Of a stretch of DNA of 31,984 bases, positions 10,004 to 18,189 are shown piece after piece. The notes beneath the pieces were generated by a model. It ran no database searches. It saw only the letters and a program-made list of their open reading frames with translations, and was not told the DNA's origin. Positions within the stretch are counted from its first letter, which is position 1; every line of letters starts with the position of its first letter. The position numbers and the translations under genes were made by a program. Source of the stretch: DAIRVC01 sp036803025 (GTDB lineage: Bacteria; Chloroflexota; Anaerolineae; Anaerolineales; E44-bin32); contig DAIRVC010000011.1 in the NCBI GenBank assembly GCA_036803025.1, positions 1-31,984 of the forward strand, written 5' to 3'.

Positions 10004-11617
10004 GTGGCCGGCAATCCCTCTCTGATCGTCCAGGACTTGAGCTTCCGCTACCGAGACCGGGAAGCCCCCTCTCTGCGGGACATCTCGTTTAAGCTGGAGG
10101 CCGGGAGAGTGCTCCTGGTTGCCGGCGCCAGCGGCTGCGGCAAGACAACGCTGGCACGCTGTATCAACGGCTTGATCCCCCGCTCCTACAAGGGCGTGAT
10201 GACCGGACATGTCCTGCTCGATGGGCAGGAAACGGCCGGCTGGCCGTTGGCACGCATCTCCGAGCGAGTCGGAACGGTGCTGCAGGACCCCGAACGACAG
10301 ATCCTGGGCTCACGGGTTGTGAACGAGGTCGCCTTTGGTTTGGAGAACCTGGCCTTGGCGCGCCCGGAGATCCTCGAGCGGGTCGAGCTGGCCATGGACC
10401 ATCTTGGCATCGGCCAGTTACGCGAGCGCGAGACGTTCTCGCTTTCCGGGGGGGAGAAACAGAAGCTGGCGCTGGCCGGGGTCCTGGCGATGCGGCCCAG
10501 CATCCTGCTCCTGGATGAACCCCTGGCCAGCCTCGATCCGGCCAGCGCGGTGGAGACGCTCACGTTGGTCCGGCAGCTGGTGGACGAAGGCATGGCGGTG
10601 ATCATGATCGAGCACCGCGTCGAGGATGTCCTCAAGATCCGCCCGGACCAGGTGCTGTTCCTGGAGGACGGCCAGGCCCGCTACTTCGGGCGTCTGGACG
10701 GACTGCAGGCGGCGGTCGACTACCGGCAGGTCAAGCTGCCCGCCTCCATGGTCATCGCTCGGGCAGCCAGCGAGACGCCACCGCCTCCTACGCCGCCGCG
10801 GCCAACAAGGGGCAGAACGACCGAGGGGCCGCTGGTGGCGTTCGAAGGTGTGCACTTCGCCTACACCAATGGTCCGGAAGTGCTCCACGGCATCGATCTG
10901 CGCGTCGACCGCGGCGATGTCATCGCCGTCCTGGGTGCCAACGGGGCCGGGAAGACCACCCTCGTCAAGCACGCCATTGGGCTGCACAAACCGACTGCGG
11001 GGCGAGTGTTGATCGGCGGGCGCGACACGCGCGAACTCAGCGTGGCCCAGATTGCCGGAACCCTGGGGTATGTTTTTCAAAGCCCCAGTCACATGCTCTT
11101 CGCACCGACCGTGCGCGAGGAACTGTCTTTCGGCCCTACCAACCTCGGCCACGCGCCGGCGGAGATCGAAAAGGAGGTGCACGCGGCAATCGAGATTGTC
11201 AACATGACCGGGCTGGAGCAGGACCCGCCTCTGGCGCTTTCGTTCGGGCAGCAGAAGCGTGTCAGCATCGCCGCCATTCTGGCGATGCGCTCGAAGATCT
11301 TGGTGATGGACGAGCCGACGGCCGGGCAGGACTATCACAACTACATGAATTTCATGGATTCGATTCTGGCGATGCCCGGTTTCGCGGCGGTCCTGTTCAT
11401 CACGCATGATGTCGACATGGCGGTGGTGTATGCCAACCGCGTGCTTCTGGTAGACGGCGGACGCATCGTCGGCGACGGACCGCCCGAGGCGGTACTGGCG
11501 GATACCGGGCTGCTCACCCGGTGCCGGCTGGTCCCAACGTCACTGCTCCAGGCGAACCTGGATCGCTTGCCGCGTACCGGCCGCTTCCTGCGTGCCGAAG
11601 CGCTGGCACATGTCTAG
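10004..11617 (+). CDS. ECF transporter double ATPase (fused EcfA-EcfA')
   Basis: Energises an energy-coupling-factor importer for a vitamin, cofactor precursor or metal. Two complete ABC domains are joined by a proline-rich linker (about 258-272). Domain 1: Walker A G-A-S-G-C-G-K-T-T (41-49), Q-loop Q-D-P-E, signature L-S-G-G-E (147-151), Walker B I-L-L-L-D-E-P (167-173), H-loop I-E-H. Domain 2: Walker A G-A-N-G-A-G-K-T-T (311-319), Q-loop Q-S-P, signature L-S-F-G-Q (about 412-416) and Walker B I-L-V-M-D-E-P, H-loop I-T-H. The second signature has Phe where the consensus has Gly. Fused ATPases are common in ECF systems with a dedicated S component. GTG 10004 has GAGGAAG directly upstream (9994-10000). 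The S gene follows after 23 bases. Confidence 0.93.
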   Translation: MAGNPSLIVQDLSFRYRDREAPSLRDISFKLEAGRVLLVAGASGCGKTTLARCINGLIPRSYKGVMTGHVLLDGQETAGWPLARISERVGTVLQDPERQILGSRVVNEVAFGLENLALARPEILERVELAMDHLGIGQLRERETFSLSGGEKQKLALAGVLAMRPSILLLDEPLASLDPASAVETLTLVRQLVDEGMAVIMIEHRVEDVLKIRPDQVLFLEDGQARYFGRLDGLQAAVDYRQVKLPASMVIARAASETPPPPTPPRPTRGRTTEGPLVAFEGVHFAYTNGPEVLHGIDLRVDRGDVIAVLGANGAGKTTLVKHAIGLHKPTAGRVLIGGRDTRELSVAQIAGTLGYVFQSPSHMLFAPTVREELSFGPTNLGHAPAEIEKEVHAAIEIVNMTGLEQDPPLALSFGQQKRVSIAAILAMRSKILVMDEPTAGQDYHNYMNFMDSILAMPGFAAVLFITHDVDMAVVYANRVLLVDGGRIVGDGPPEAVLADTGLLTRCRLVPTSLLQANLDRLPRTGRFLRAEALAHV

Positions 11618-11640
11618 CTTCCTAGAGAGGAGAGCGTTCA

Positions 11641-12579
11641 ATGGACCGCAAGTTCTTCAACCTCGGCCTGACCCTCGTCATCGTCTTCCTCTTCTTCCTG
11701 CTGGTGGTCTGGATCGGTGGGAACGTGCTCGGGATCGAGCGGCTGCAGACGGGCGAGAGGCCTGTTTTGCGTTTCGTGTTCGTTGCAGTCGGGATCGTTC
11801 TTGCCCTGGCGGTCTACTGGTTCACCAAGGAGAACAAGGCCTGGGAGGTCGGCACGCGCGAGGTGGTCTACATGGCCATCGGTGCGGCGCTCTACGCCGT
11901 GTTCTCCTACCTGTTTAATGGCACGGTGTTTGTGGTCCCGTCGGTCAGTCAGGTGGCGCTGCGCCCGGCGATCTGCATCCCGATGTTCTTCGGCTACGCC
12001 TTTGGCCCGGTGGTCGGCTTCTTCACCGGCGCGGTCGGGAACATGGTCGGCGATGCACTGACGGGCTTTGGCGTCTATCCGCAGTGGAGCGTCGGCAATG
12101 GACTGATCGGCCTGATCGCCGGGATGGCGATGCTGTTCCCCGACAAGAAGAAGAGCCTGAACACGGTGCTGATCATCGGGGCCGTGCTGACCGCTATCGC
12201 CACGCTGTTCTACTTCCTGTTCCGCAACACACCGAACACGCTGTTCTTCGACGTGGCCAACAACATCTTCGGCGACCAGCCCATCTCGGTTCTGGCCGGG
12301 CTGTCGATCGTGGTTGGGTTCATCCTGGTGGTGATCGTGCGCTTTGCCTTCGGCGCGAACATCGACGTCGCCGCGGCGGTGACCTGGGGCATGCTCGGCA
12401 ACCTGATCGGCCTCGGGTTTGCGGCGATCTCTGATATCTGGATCAATGGCTACCCACCGGCGGTGGCCATTGTCGGGGAATTCCTGCCTTCGGCCGGGCC
12501 GAACCTGATCTTCGCCGCCATCCTGGTGCCGATCCTGGTGGTGGCTTACGCCGCGCTCCAGCGCCAGACCGGGCGCTAG
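11641..12579 (+). CDS. ECF transporter substrate-binding membrane (S) component, oversized
   Basis: The membrane protein that should capture the substrate of the ECF importer. The core has the usual S-component layout: T-R-E-V-V-Y-M-A-I-G-A-A-L-Y (from about residue 72), S-V-S-Q-V-A-L-R-P-A, F-G-Y-A-F-G-P-V-V-G-F, then G-N-M-V-G-D-A-L. I count about ten hydrophobic segments, two before the core (about 8-30 and 41-60) and three or four after it; typical S components have about six and 180-200 residues, so at 312 aa this one is enlarged. The substrate cannot be told from sequence. ATG 11641 has GAGAGGAGAG just upstream. It follows the ATPase and precedes EcfT. Confidence 0.85.
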   Translation: MDRKFFNLGLTLVIVFLFFLLVVWIGGNVLGIERLQTGERPVLRFVFVAVGIVLALAVYWFTKENKAWEVGTREVVYMAIGAALYAVFSYLFNGTVFVVPSVSQVALRPAICIPMFFGYAFGPVVGFFTGAVGNMVGDALTGFGVYPQWSVGNGLIGLIAGMAMLFPDKKKSLNTVLIIGAVLTAIATLFYFLFRNTPNTLFFDVANNIFGDQPISVLAGLSIVVGFILVVIVRFAFGANIDVAAAVTWGMLGNLIGLGFAAISDIWINGYPPAVAIVGEFLPSAGPNLIFAAILVPILVVAYAALQRQTGR

Positions 12580-12586
12580 GAGGCAC

Positions 12587-12613
12587 TCCTCACGAGACCT
12601 TGACTCGTGAGGA
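12587..12613 (+). promoter_or_regulatory. Intercistronic hairpin 1 between ecfS and ecfT
   Basis: TCCTCACGAG (12587-12596) pairs perfectly with CTCGTGAGGA (12604-12613), 10 bp with a 7-base loop. It begins 8 bases after the S-component stop codon. No T-run follows. Confidence 0.55.
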
Positions 12614-12626
12614 ACAGAACGGGACA

Positions 12627-12657
12627 TCTCCCCGGGAGCTTCAAGCTCCCGGGGAGA
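12627..12657 (+). promoter_or_regulatory. Intercistronic hairpin 2 between ecfS and ecfT
   Basis: TCTCCCCGGGAGC (12627-12639) and GCTCCCGGGGAGA (12645-12657) form a perfect 13-bp stem with loop TTCAA, and two more T-A pairs are possible. It ends 17 bases before the EcfT ATG. No T-run follows, so it may be an mRNA-stabilising or partial-termination element that lowers EcfT relative to S. Confidence 0.55.
12636..12653 (+). repeat. 18-base dispersed repeat, copy 1
   Basis: GAGCTTCAAGCTCCCGGG occurs here inside intercistronic hairpin 2 and again, base for base, at 19658-19675. Both copies lie in or next to the gap at the end of a gene. Confidence 0.6.
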
Positions 12658-12674
12658 CCGGCAGGAATGACTGC

Positions 12675-13547
12675 ATGCTCGTGACCTGGCGCTACCGCAA
12701 ACGGCGGTCGTTGATCCAGAGCTTCGACCCACGCGCCTGGATCATCTTCTACCTGTGCTATCTCGGCACGGTGATCTCCATCTGGGACCTGCGCGCGCTG
12801 CTGGTGGTCTTCGCCGTGGCGCTGCTGGTGGTCCTGACCTCCGGCATTCCGTGGCGCGAGATGCGCCGGGCGTGGTTGTTCATCGGTGGCTTTGTCGTCT
12901 ACTTCTCCTTCTTCACCTTCTTGACCGGACGGGGCGGGGTTGAGTTCTACCAGCAGGAACACGTCATCCGCAATCTGGTGGCGCCGTTCACCATCTTCGG
13001 CTGGCAGCCGGTCCTGCACATCACCGTCGAGCGCTCGTTCTACGCGCTCAGCATGCTGGTGCGCGTATTCTGCTTGGCCAGCATGACGATCCTGATCCCC
13101 TATTCCTTCGACCCGGCGCTCTATGGCATCACATTCCGCCGGCTCGGGCTGCCCGACAAGATCGCCTACGCCATGGACCTGACCATGCGCTTCGTGCCGA
13201 CCTACGGCCGCGACTTCCAGATCACGATGGACGCGCAGCGCGCCCGCGGCTATGAGCTTGAGAAGCTCAGCGGAGGCTTGGTCTCGCAGGTGCGCAAACT
13301 TGCGCCGCTGATTGTTCCGGTCACCATTCAGGCCATTGCCGGGAGCGAGGACATCATCGACGCCATGGACTTGCGGGCCTTCGGTGTCAAGCCGCGCACC
13401 TGGGTGGAGGAACTGCATTACAAGGCCCGCGACCGGGTGCTGATCGTTGCCGGCGCGGCCGTGTTTGTGGCAACGCTGGCGCTCTCCTACCTGGGGTTGT
13501 TCCAGTTCTGGGTTCCCGCCTCACTCCTCTCCCTGCCGCTCCTGTAA
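12675..13547 (+). CDS. ecfT: ECF transporter transmembrane coupling component EcfT
   Basis: Couples the ATPases to the S component in the membrane. The 290-aa product has hydrophobic segments at about 22-40, 41-55, 66-83, 123-141, and near the C-terminus (255-275). It carries the two cytoplasmic coupling motifs of EcfT: A-R-G at 190-192 (M-D-A-Q-R-A-R-G-Y-E) and R-A-F-G at 234-237 (M-D-L-R-A-F-G). An in-frame GTG/ATG-type start at 12600 would read through both intercistronic hairpins; ATG 12675 has AGGA 8 bases upstream and is much better. It is the third gene of the ECF set. Confidence 0.92.
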   Translation: MLVTWRYRKRRSLIQSFDPRAWIIFYLCYLGTVISIWDLRALLVVFAVALLVVLTSGIPWREMRRAWLFIGGFVVYFSFFTFLTGRGGVEFYQQEHVIRNLVAPFTIFGWQPVLHITVERSFYALSMLVRVFCLASMTILIPYSFDPALYGITFRRLGLPDKIAYAMDLTMRFVPTYGRDFQITMDAQRARGYELEKLSGGLVSQVRKLAPLIVPVTIQAIAGSEDIIDAMDLRAFGVKPRTWVEELHYKARDRVLIVAGAAVFVATLALSYLGLFQFWVPASLLSLPLL

Positions 13548-13662
13548 CCTGCCCGGGATCGGGCTTGATGCCGCCCTCGAGTTGGGCCTCCCGGCGGGCT
13601 CTCAGGCCGACGCTTGCCGCTGCCGGCCGGCTCGGGCAGAATCCGACGCTGCAGGCCAAACG

Positions 13663-14847
13663 ATGACCGCCTTTACTCACCTGGAATGCTCCGCCTGTGG
13701 GACGATCTTCGACGCGCACCTCGTGCAGACTTTCTGCGTCGCCTGCCAGGCGCCGCTGCTGGCCCGCTACGATCTCGAGCACGTGCGGGCCTCGCTGACG
13801 CGGGAGGAGATCAGCCAGCGGTCGCCCGGGCAGTGGCGCTGGGCTGAACTGCTGCCGGTCTTCGATGCCGCGCAGCAGGTCTGCCTGGGCGAAGGGGATA
13901 CCCCGCTTCTGCCAATGCCGCGCATCGGCGGCGAGCTGGGGCTGACGCGGTTGTATGTGAAGGACGAAGGCGTCAATCCGACCGGGTCGTTCAAGGCGCG
14001 CGGCCTGGCTGTGGCGGTCTCCAAAGCGCGCGAGCTCGGGCTGGAGCGGCTGATCATCCCGACCGCCGGCAATGCCGGCGGGGCGCTGGCGGCCTATTGC
14101 GCACGGGCCGGGCTGCGAGCGCAAATCATCATGCCGCGCGACGCGCCGCACACGAACGTCGAGGAGTGCCGCGCCGCCGGGGCCGAGGTCGTCCTGGTCG
14201 ATGGATTGATCAGCGACGCCGGCCGGCTGGCCGCCGAGCGATCGCGGACCCAGGGCTGGTTCGACGTCTCGACCTTCAAGGAACCCTACCGCTTGGAAGG
14301 CAAGAAGGTGATGGGCTATGAGCTGGCCGAGGCCTTCGGCTGGCGGCTGCCGGATGTGATCGTCTACCCGACCGGCGGCGGCACCGGACTGGTGGGGATG
14401 TGGAAAGCGTTCGCCGAGCTGGAGGATCTGGGCTGGCTCGAGGAAGCGGCGCGGCCGCGGCTGGTTTCGGTGCAGGCGGAGGGCTGCGCTCCGGTAGTGC
14501 GGGCGATGGAAAGCGGTGCAGAGGCATGCACCTTTTGGGAGCAAGCGCAGACCATTGCCAGCGGGCTGCGCGTGCCGAAGAGCTTCGCCGATCGCCTGAT
14601 TCTGCGCAGTCTGCGTGAGAGTCGCGGGACTGCGCTTGCGGTGAGCGACGCGGCGATCCGCGCCGCGCAGCGCCGCCTGGCGGAGCAGGAGGGCGTGCTG
14701 GCTGCGCCCGAAGGGGCCGCCACATTGGCCGCGCTGGAGGTCCTGGCCCGCCGAGATTGGGTCCGGCCGGATGAGCGGATCGTGCTCTTCAACACCGGAA
14801 GCGGATTGAAGTACCCGGACCTGATGCCGGGCGGCTCAGCCCCCTGA
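13663..14847 (+). CDS. thrC: Threonine synthase
   Basis: PLP enzyme converting O-phosphohomoserine to threonine and phosphate. The 394-aa product begins with a small zinc-ribbon-like segment (C9/C12 and C25/C28) common in archaeal and thermophile-type threonine synthases. The PLP lysine is K111 in G-S-F-K-A-R-G, the substrate-phosphate region N-P-T-G is just before it, and the PLP phosphate loop is G-G-G-T-G. A second in-frame start further upstream (13447) would overlap ecfT and carries only low-complexity residues, so I chose ATG 13663, where the zinc ribbon begins. Ribosome site is weak (GCAGG). The gap after ecfT is 115 bases, so it may have its own promoter. Its last 12 bases overlap the convergent HAD gene. 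Confidence 0.93.
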   Translation: MTAFTHLECSACGTIFDAHLVQTFCVACQAPLLARYDLEHVRASLTREEISQRSPGQWRWAELLPVFDAAQQVCLGEGDTPLLPMPRIGGELGLTRLYVKDEGVNPTGSFKARGLAVAVSKARELGLERLIIPTAGNAGGALAAYCARAGLRAQIIMPRDAPHTNVEECRAAGAEVVLVDGLISDAGRLAAERSRTQGWFDVSTFKEPYRLEGKKVMGYELAEAFGWRLPDVIVYPTGGGTGLVGMWKAFAELEDLGWLEEAARPRLVSVQAEGCAPVVRAMESGAEACTFWEQAQTIASGLRVPKSFADRLILRSLRESRGTALAVSDAAIRAAQRRLAEQEGVLAAPEGAATLAALEVLARRDWVRPDERIVLFNTGSGLKYPDLMPGGSAP

Positions 14848-15546
14848 GACCGCTTGGCGGCCGAGAAGGATGTCCGCCAGCGCCGCGGTGCTGTCAAGGA
14901 TGAGGTCGGCGCCGGCGTCGATCAACTCCTGGCGTTCACCGAACCCGCACAGGACCCCCACGGCCTGGGCACCGGCGCGCTTCGCGGCGTGGATATCGAC
15001 CACCGTATCACCGACCATGACGCAAGCCTGGGGCGGCAAACCCAGGAGCTCAGCCGCCTTCAGGATGGGGGCCGGGTGCGGCTTGGTGCGCCAGCTGCTC
15101 CTGGCGGTGACCACGCAGTCCATGGTGCTGGCCAGACCGAACTGCGCCAGGAAGGCGCCCACGCTGCGCGCGTCGCGGGAGGAGACGACCCCCAGCCGGT
15201 AAGCCATGCGTAAGCGCTCGAGCGCCGCGGGGACTCCGGGGATGATCAGGTAGTCCCGAGGCCGGCCCTCGCCGCGCACCGAGTGCAGGAAATCGAGCAC
15301 CGGCGCGCCGAGTTCGTCGAGGCCAAGCCTGTCGGCGAGCGCGTACAGCCAGTTGACCGGGGACTCGGTGGCCAGCAGGAATCGGCGCGCTGCCGGGCGC
15401 GGATCGCGCTTGGGGAACATGGCGGATAGCGGTCGCAGCGCGCCCGCCAGGCGGATCGCCAAGGCCTCATGGGTGTCAGCCAGCGTGCCGTCGACATCGA
15501 AAAGGATGGCGCGTATGCGCCCGGGGTCGAAGACGATCGGTTTCAC
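14836..15546 (-). CDS. HAD-superfamily phosphatase (phosphoglycolate phosphatase-like)
   Basis: A haloacid dehalogenase-type phosphohydrolase of 236 aa; substrate unknown. Motif I is I-L-F-D-V-D-G-T-L (nucleophile D17, acid D19), motif II V-V-S-S-R-D, motif III lysine in T-K-P-H-P, and motif IV M-V-G-D-T-V-V-D-I. The cap between motifs I and II is helical, as in subclass I phosphoglycolate phosphatases and PpaX. The start is GTG at 15546, which overlaps the stop of the upstream gene by 4 bases (GTGA), so the two are translationally coupled; the longer frame up to 15774 would be inside that gene. The 3' end overlaps thrC by 12 bases tail to tail. Confidence 0.88.
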   Translation of the reverse strand: MKPIVFDPGRIRAILFDVDGTLADTHEALAIRLAGALRPLSAMFPKRDPRPAARRFLLATESPVNWLYALADRLGLDELGAPVLDFLHSVRGEGRPRDYLIIPGVPAALERLRMAYRLGVVSSRDARSVGAFLAQFGLASTMDCVVTARSSWRTKPHPAPILKAAELLGLPPQACVMVGDTVVDIHAAKRAGAQAVGVLCGFGERQELIDAGADLILDSTAALADILLGRQAVSGG

Positions 15547-16937
15547 GGGACCGGGGCGGGAAACTCGACCGTCTGGCGCAGCGCCGCGGCGGTGGCTTCG
15601 TCGGGCGCCTGGATCCAGAGACTCTGCAGCGAGCGGCGTTCGAGCACGGCGAAACCATCGGCGCCCTGCCACTGGATCGTGAAGGTGGCCGTGGCGGTAT
15701 GCTCGCCGAAACGGGCATCGCCGTAGGCGCGGAATGCGCTGAAGGCTTCCTCCGCGTGCCGCAGGCTGTCCCACTGGGTCAGCCAGACCAGGGCGCCGCC
15801 CAGTCGAGGATGATCGAAAGCCAGGTAGAAATCGCCGCCCCAGCCGTCAGCCGCGGTCACGGCAACATCGTCCGGGAGCTGGCCCGCCAACGTGAGCCGG
15901 GTGGTCCATTCCCCCATCGTACCCCTCCCGATTTCGCGCCATCCGGCGCCGAGCACGGGCAGCAGATCAGGCACCTGCATGACGATGGGCACATCCTCGG
16001 GGTAGCGCGTCGGGTGCAGGATCTGTTCAGTGGAGGATGGCGGAGCGGCGTAGGCCTCGTCCACTGCCGGCCAGCTGCCGTCCAAGTACAGCTGGCGGGC
16101 GAACTCGACGCCCTGTATGTAGGGGAACAGGAAGTCATCCTGAAGGAAGCCTGGGGCGGAGAGGAAGACCGGGCTCTCGAGCGTCAGGACGAGCGACTGC
16201 AGCTCGCGCAGGTCCTCCTCAGAAGCGTAAGTGCGGAGCCATTGTGACTGCAACAGTGTCGCGTCACCTTCCAGGAGCGAGCGCACCGCTGTGCAGCGGT
16301 CGGCCTCCTGCTCGCAGAGGGGGTCATCCAGTCTGAGCCCGGCCAGCAGGTCGAAGCGTTGGTCTTGAAGGGCATGGACGTACTCGTGCGCATACGTCAG
16401 GCGTTCGGGACCCTGGAAGGCCTCGCCTTGGACGATGTACATCTCCCGGGTCTCGGCGTCGTAGAAGCCGGCCAGCTGCTCGGTGTACAGGTCGGCGTAC
16501 AACTCCCATAGGTCGAAACCGGCCGGCAGCAGGCCCAGCAGGTTGAGCAGGCGGACGTCGTCGTCCGCCTGTTCTCGGCTGTAGTCCTCCAGCAGATCGT
16601 TCAGGACCGTCAGGCGCAGAGCCTCCGTGGTCAGCAGTTGCTGGTCGACCGGGCCGGTCGGCTCGAGCCCGCGCAGCAGGATGACCTGGGACTCGATCTC
16701 CGCCATAGCCGCCCGGACGTCGGCGGTCAGACCGGGGGCAAGGGACTGAGGAGTAACAACGGCCGTCGTGGCCGAGGGCATCACCGTCGCAGTCGAAACG
16801 TCGGCCGTGGGTGAGATAGCAGGGGAGGGCGCCGGGCGCGGCCGCAAGAGGTTCAGAGCCGCAACGACAACGATGAGGCTCAGTCCCAGACAGGCCGACC
16901 CCAGCAGGGTCAGGAGCAGCCAGGTGCGCTTCGACAA
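15543..16937 (-). CDS. Membrane-anchored HEXXH metallopeptidase-like protein
   Basis: A 464-aa protein with one N-terminal hydrophobic segment (about 7-31) after M-S-K-R, followed by a Pro/Ser/Thr-rich linker (32-66), so it is probably anchored in the membrane with an extracytoplasmic domain. A zinc-protease motif H-E-Y-V-H occupies 184-188, and E223 in L-L-E-G-D-A could be the third ligand 35 residues later, as in gluzincin-type peptidases. I do not recognise a named family. The TTG start 16937 is favoured: GGAGGA lies about 8 bases upstream and the protein then begins with a typical K-R plus hydrophobic stretch; the in-frame extension to 17081 has no such logic. It is coupled by 4 bases to the HAD gene. 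Confidence 0.75.
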   Translation of the reverse strand: MSKRTWLLLTLLGSACLGLSLIVVVAALNLLRPRPAPSPAISPTADVSTATVMPSATTAVVTPQSLAPGLTADVRAAMAEIESQVILLRGLEPTGPVDQQLLTTEALRLTVLNDLLEDYSREQADDDVRLLNLLGLLPAGFDLWELYADLYTEQLAGFYDAETREMYIVQGEAFQGPERLTYAHEYVHALQDQRFDLLAGLRLDDPLCEQEADRCTAVRSLLEGDATLLQSQWLRTYASEEDLRELQSLVLTLESPVFLSAPGFLQDDFLFPYIQGVEFARQLYLDGSWPAVDEAYAAPPSSTEQILHPTRYPEDVPIVMQVPDLLPVLGAGWREIGRGTMGEWTTRLTLAGQLPDDVAVTAADGWGGDFYLAFDHPRLGGALVWLTQWDSLRHAEEAFSAFRAYGDARFGEHTATATFTIQWQGADGFAVLERRSLQSLWIQAPDEATAAALRQTVEFPAPVP

Positions 16938-16965
16938 GCGTCGATCCTCCGGCGGACCGCGGCGG

Positions 16966-16971
16966 ATTCTA
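16966..16971 (-). promoter_or_regulatory. Candidate -10 box (TAGAAT) before the HEXXH gene
   Basis: On the minus strand TAGAAT lies 28 bases before the TTG start, with the ribosome site in between. It is identical to the candidate boxes before the GTPase and class V aminotransferase genes. No -35 consensus is visible at 17 bases. Confidence 0.3.
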
Positions 16972-17002
16972 TCATCGGCGCACGCACGGCCGGATGGATG
17001 AG

Positions 17003-18139
17003 TCAGGCAGGCAGGAAGCCCTCGACGCGCAGGATGCCTTCCAGCGCCCGGCGCGCGTCGGCGATGGCCTTGCGGCGCCATGGCGGGTGTGTGGGGCAGA
17101 ACAACGCCTCGAACTCGCGCCGGACCGCCCGCTGCACGGCAACGCTGGAGGCGCCGAAATGATGTACCTGATTCTCCCAGATCATCGCCCGCAGCCCGCG
17201 TAGCCGCGCCGGCAAAGAGTCGCCCAACGTCCCGAACTCGAAGGCCGTGGCGAACACAGGCTTGCCCGGGAACCGGTCCCGAAAGGTGGCGTAGACGAGG
17301 TCGATCATGTCACCTCGGATCGGGTAGAACTCGGCCAGCGTCGCTTTCGCCACGCGCGGGTAGTCGAAGGCACGCATCAAGTCGATTGAGGCGCGCGGCT
17401 CGAGCGAGGAGTTGACTAGCGTCATCTGGTCCGACGGCCCGTAGCCGGTGTGCATGTCCAGGCACAGGACCCGGCCATAGCGAGCCGGCGCCTCGCGGTA
17501 GAGGTCGATCAGCAAACGCGTCTCCGCTTGAATTGTGGAACCCCCGAAGTAGAGACCACGCGGATTGCGATACTGCCCCTGCAGGGTCACGGCCTGGAAC
17601 GCCTTCGGACCCATGCGGGCCAGGCCGGCGAGGAGGCCGGCCAGGAACTCACGGCGGCCGCGGACGGGGCCGGCCAGGGGGCGGGCAGGGTTGAGGAATC
17701 GGTCGAGCCGTGCATAGTCCGGATTGAGGGCCGGATCGAGGTGAGAGGCTGCCGCGACGAAGTTGCGGTTCAGGTCGACATTGGCGGGATTCGTGCGCCG
17801 GCGGTTGCGCATGCCCCAGGGGTTGACGGCGTGAAGCAGCAGGACGCCGGTGGATCGAGGATCGAGCCGATCCAGGTAATCTTCGAGGATCACCTGCAAG
17901 ACGGCGGATCCGACATACCCTTCGATGCCGTGTTCGCCGGTGGTCACGATCAGCAACCGCTGCGGTGAGTGACCGGCCGGGGACTCGAACCAGTCCGTGG
18001 TCAGTTGGCTATCGACTTCGAGAGGCTGAGTGTGCAGGCGTGTCTCCGGCCAGCGAGCGCGCAGCCGTTCCAGTTGGGAGCGGAAGCGCAGCCGGGAGGC
18101 CTCGTAGCTGTCCGGGAAGAGGGCGGCCAGCTCAGTCAT
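17003..18139 (-). CDS. DUF2817 / M14-like metallocarboxypeptidase-type protein
   Basis: A 378-aa protein of the DUF2817 group, which shares the fold of M14 zinc carboxypeptidases. Expected zinc-site residues are present: H70 and E73 in G-E-H-G-I-E, H230 in D-M-H-T-G-Y-G, and the likely catalytic E301 in A-F-E-F-G. The substrate-carboxylate segment D-L-N-R-N-F (122-127) is typical of M14 enzymes. The true peptide or amino-acid-derivative substrate is unknown. ATG 18139 was chosen over the longer frame to 18832, which would run into the transporter gene and reads as a shadow. It lies 50 bases after the transporter stop and could be in the same operon; a permease plus peptidase pair suggests uptake and hydrolysis of one compound. 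Confidence 0.88.
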   Translation of the reverse strand: MTELAALFPDSYEASRLRFRSQLERLRARWPETRLHTQPLEVDSQLTTDWFESPAGHSPQRLLIVTTGEHGIEGYVGSAVLQVILEDYLDRLDPRSTGVLLLHAVNPWGMRNRRRTNPANVDLNRNFVAAASHLDPALNPDYARLDRFLNPARPLAGPVRGRREFLAGLLAGLARMGPKAFQAVTLQGQYRNPRGLYFGGSTIQAETRLLIDLYREAPARYGRVLCLDMHTGYGPSDQMTLVNSSLEPRASIDLMRAFDYPRVAKATLAEFYPIRGDMIDLVYATFRDRFPGKPVFATAFEFGTLGDSLPARLRGLRAMIWENQVHHFGASSVAVQRAVRREFEALFCPTHPPWRRKAIADARRALEGILRVEGFLPA

Positions 18140-18189
18140 TCTCGGCCTGGGCTTGCAGCGGCCTCGCAGCTGTGCGGATGTGTGCGCAT

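Noticed and set aside
13551..13564. A short hairpin GCCCG/CGGGC after ecfT as terminator.
   Set aside because: Only a 5-bp stem and no T-run; too weak to call in GC-rich DNA.
17975..18000. A tRNA T-arm-like stretch on the minus strand (GGTTCGAGTCCCCGG).
   Set aside because: It lies inside the DUF2817 reading frame (D-W-F-E-S-P-A-G), and no acceptor, D- or anticodon arm can be formed upstream.
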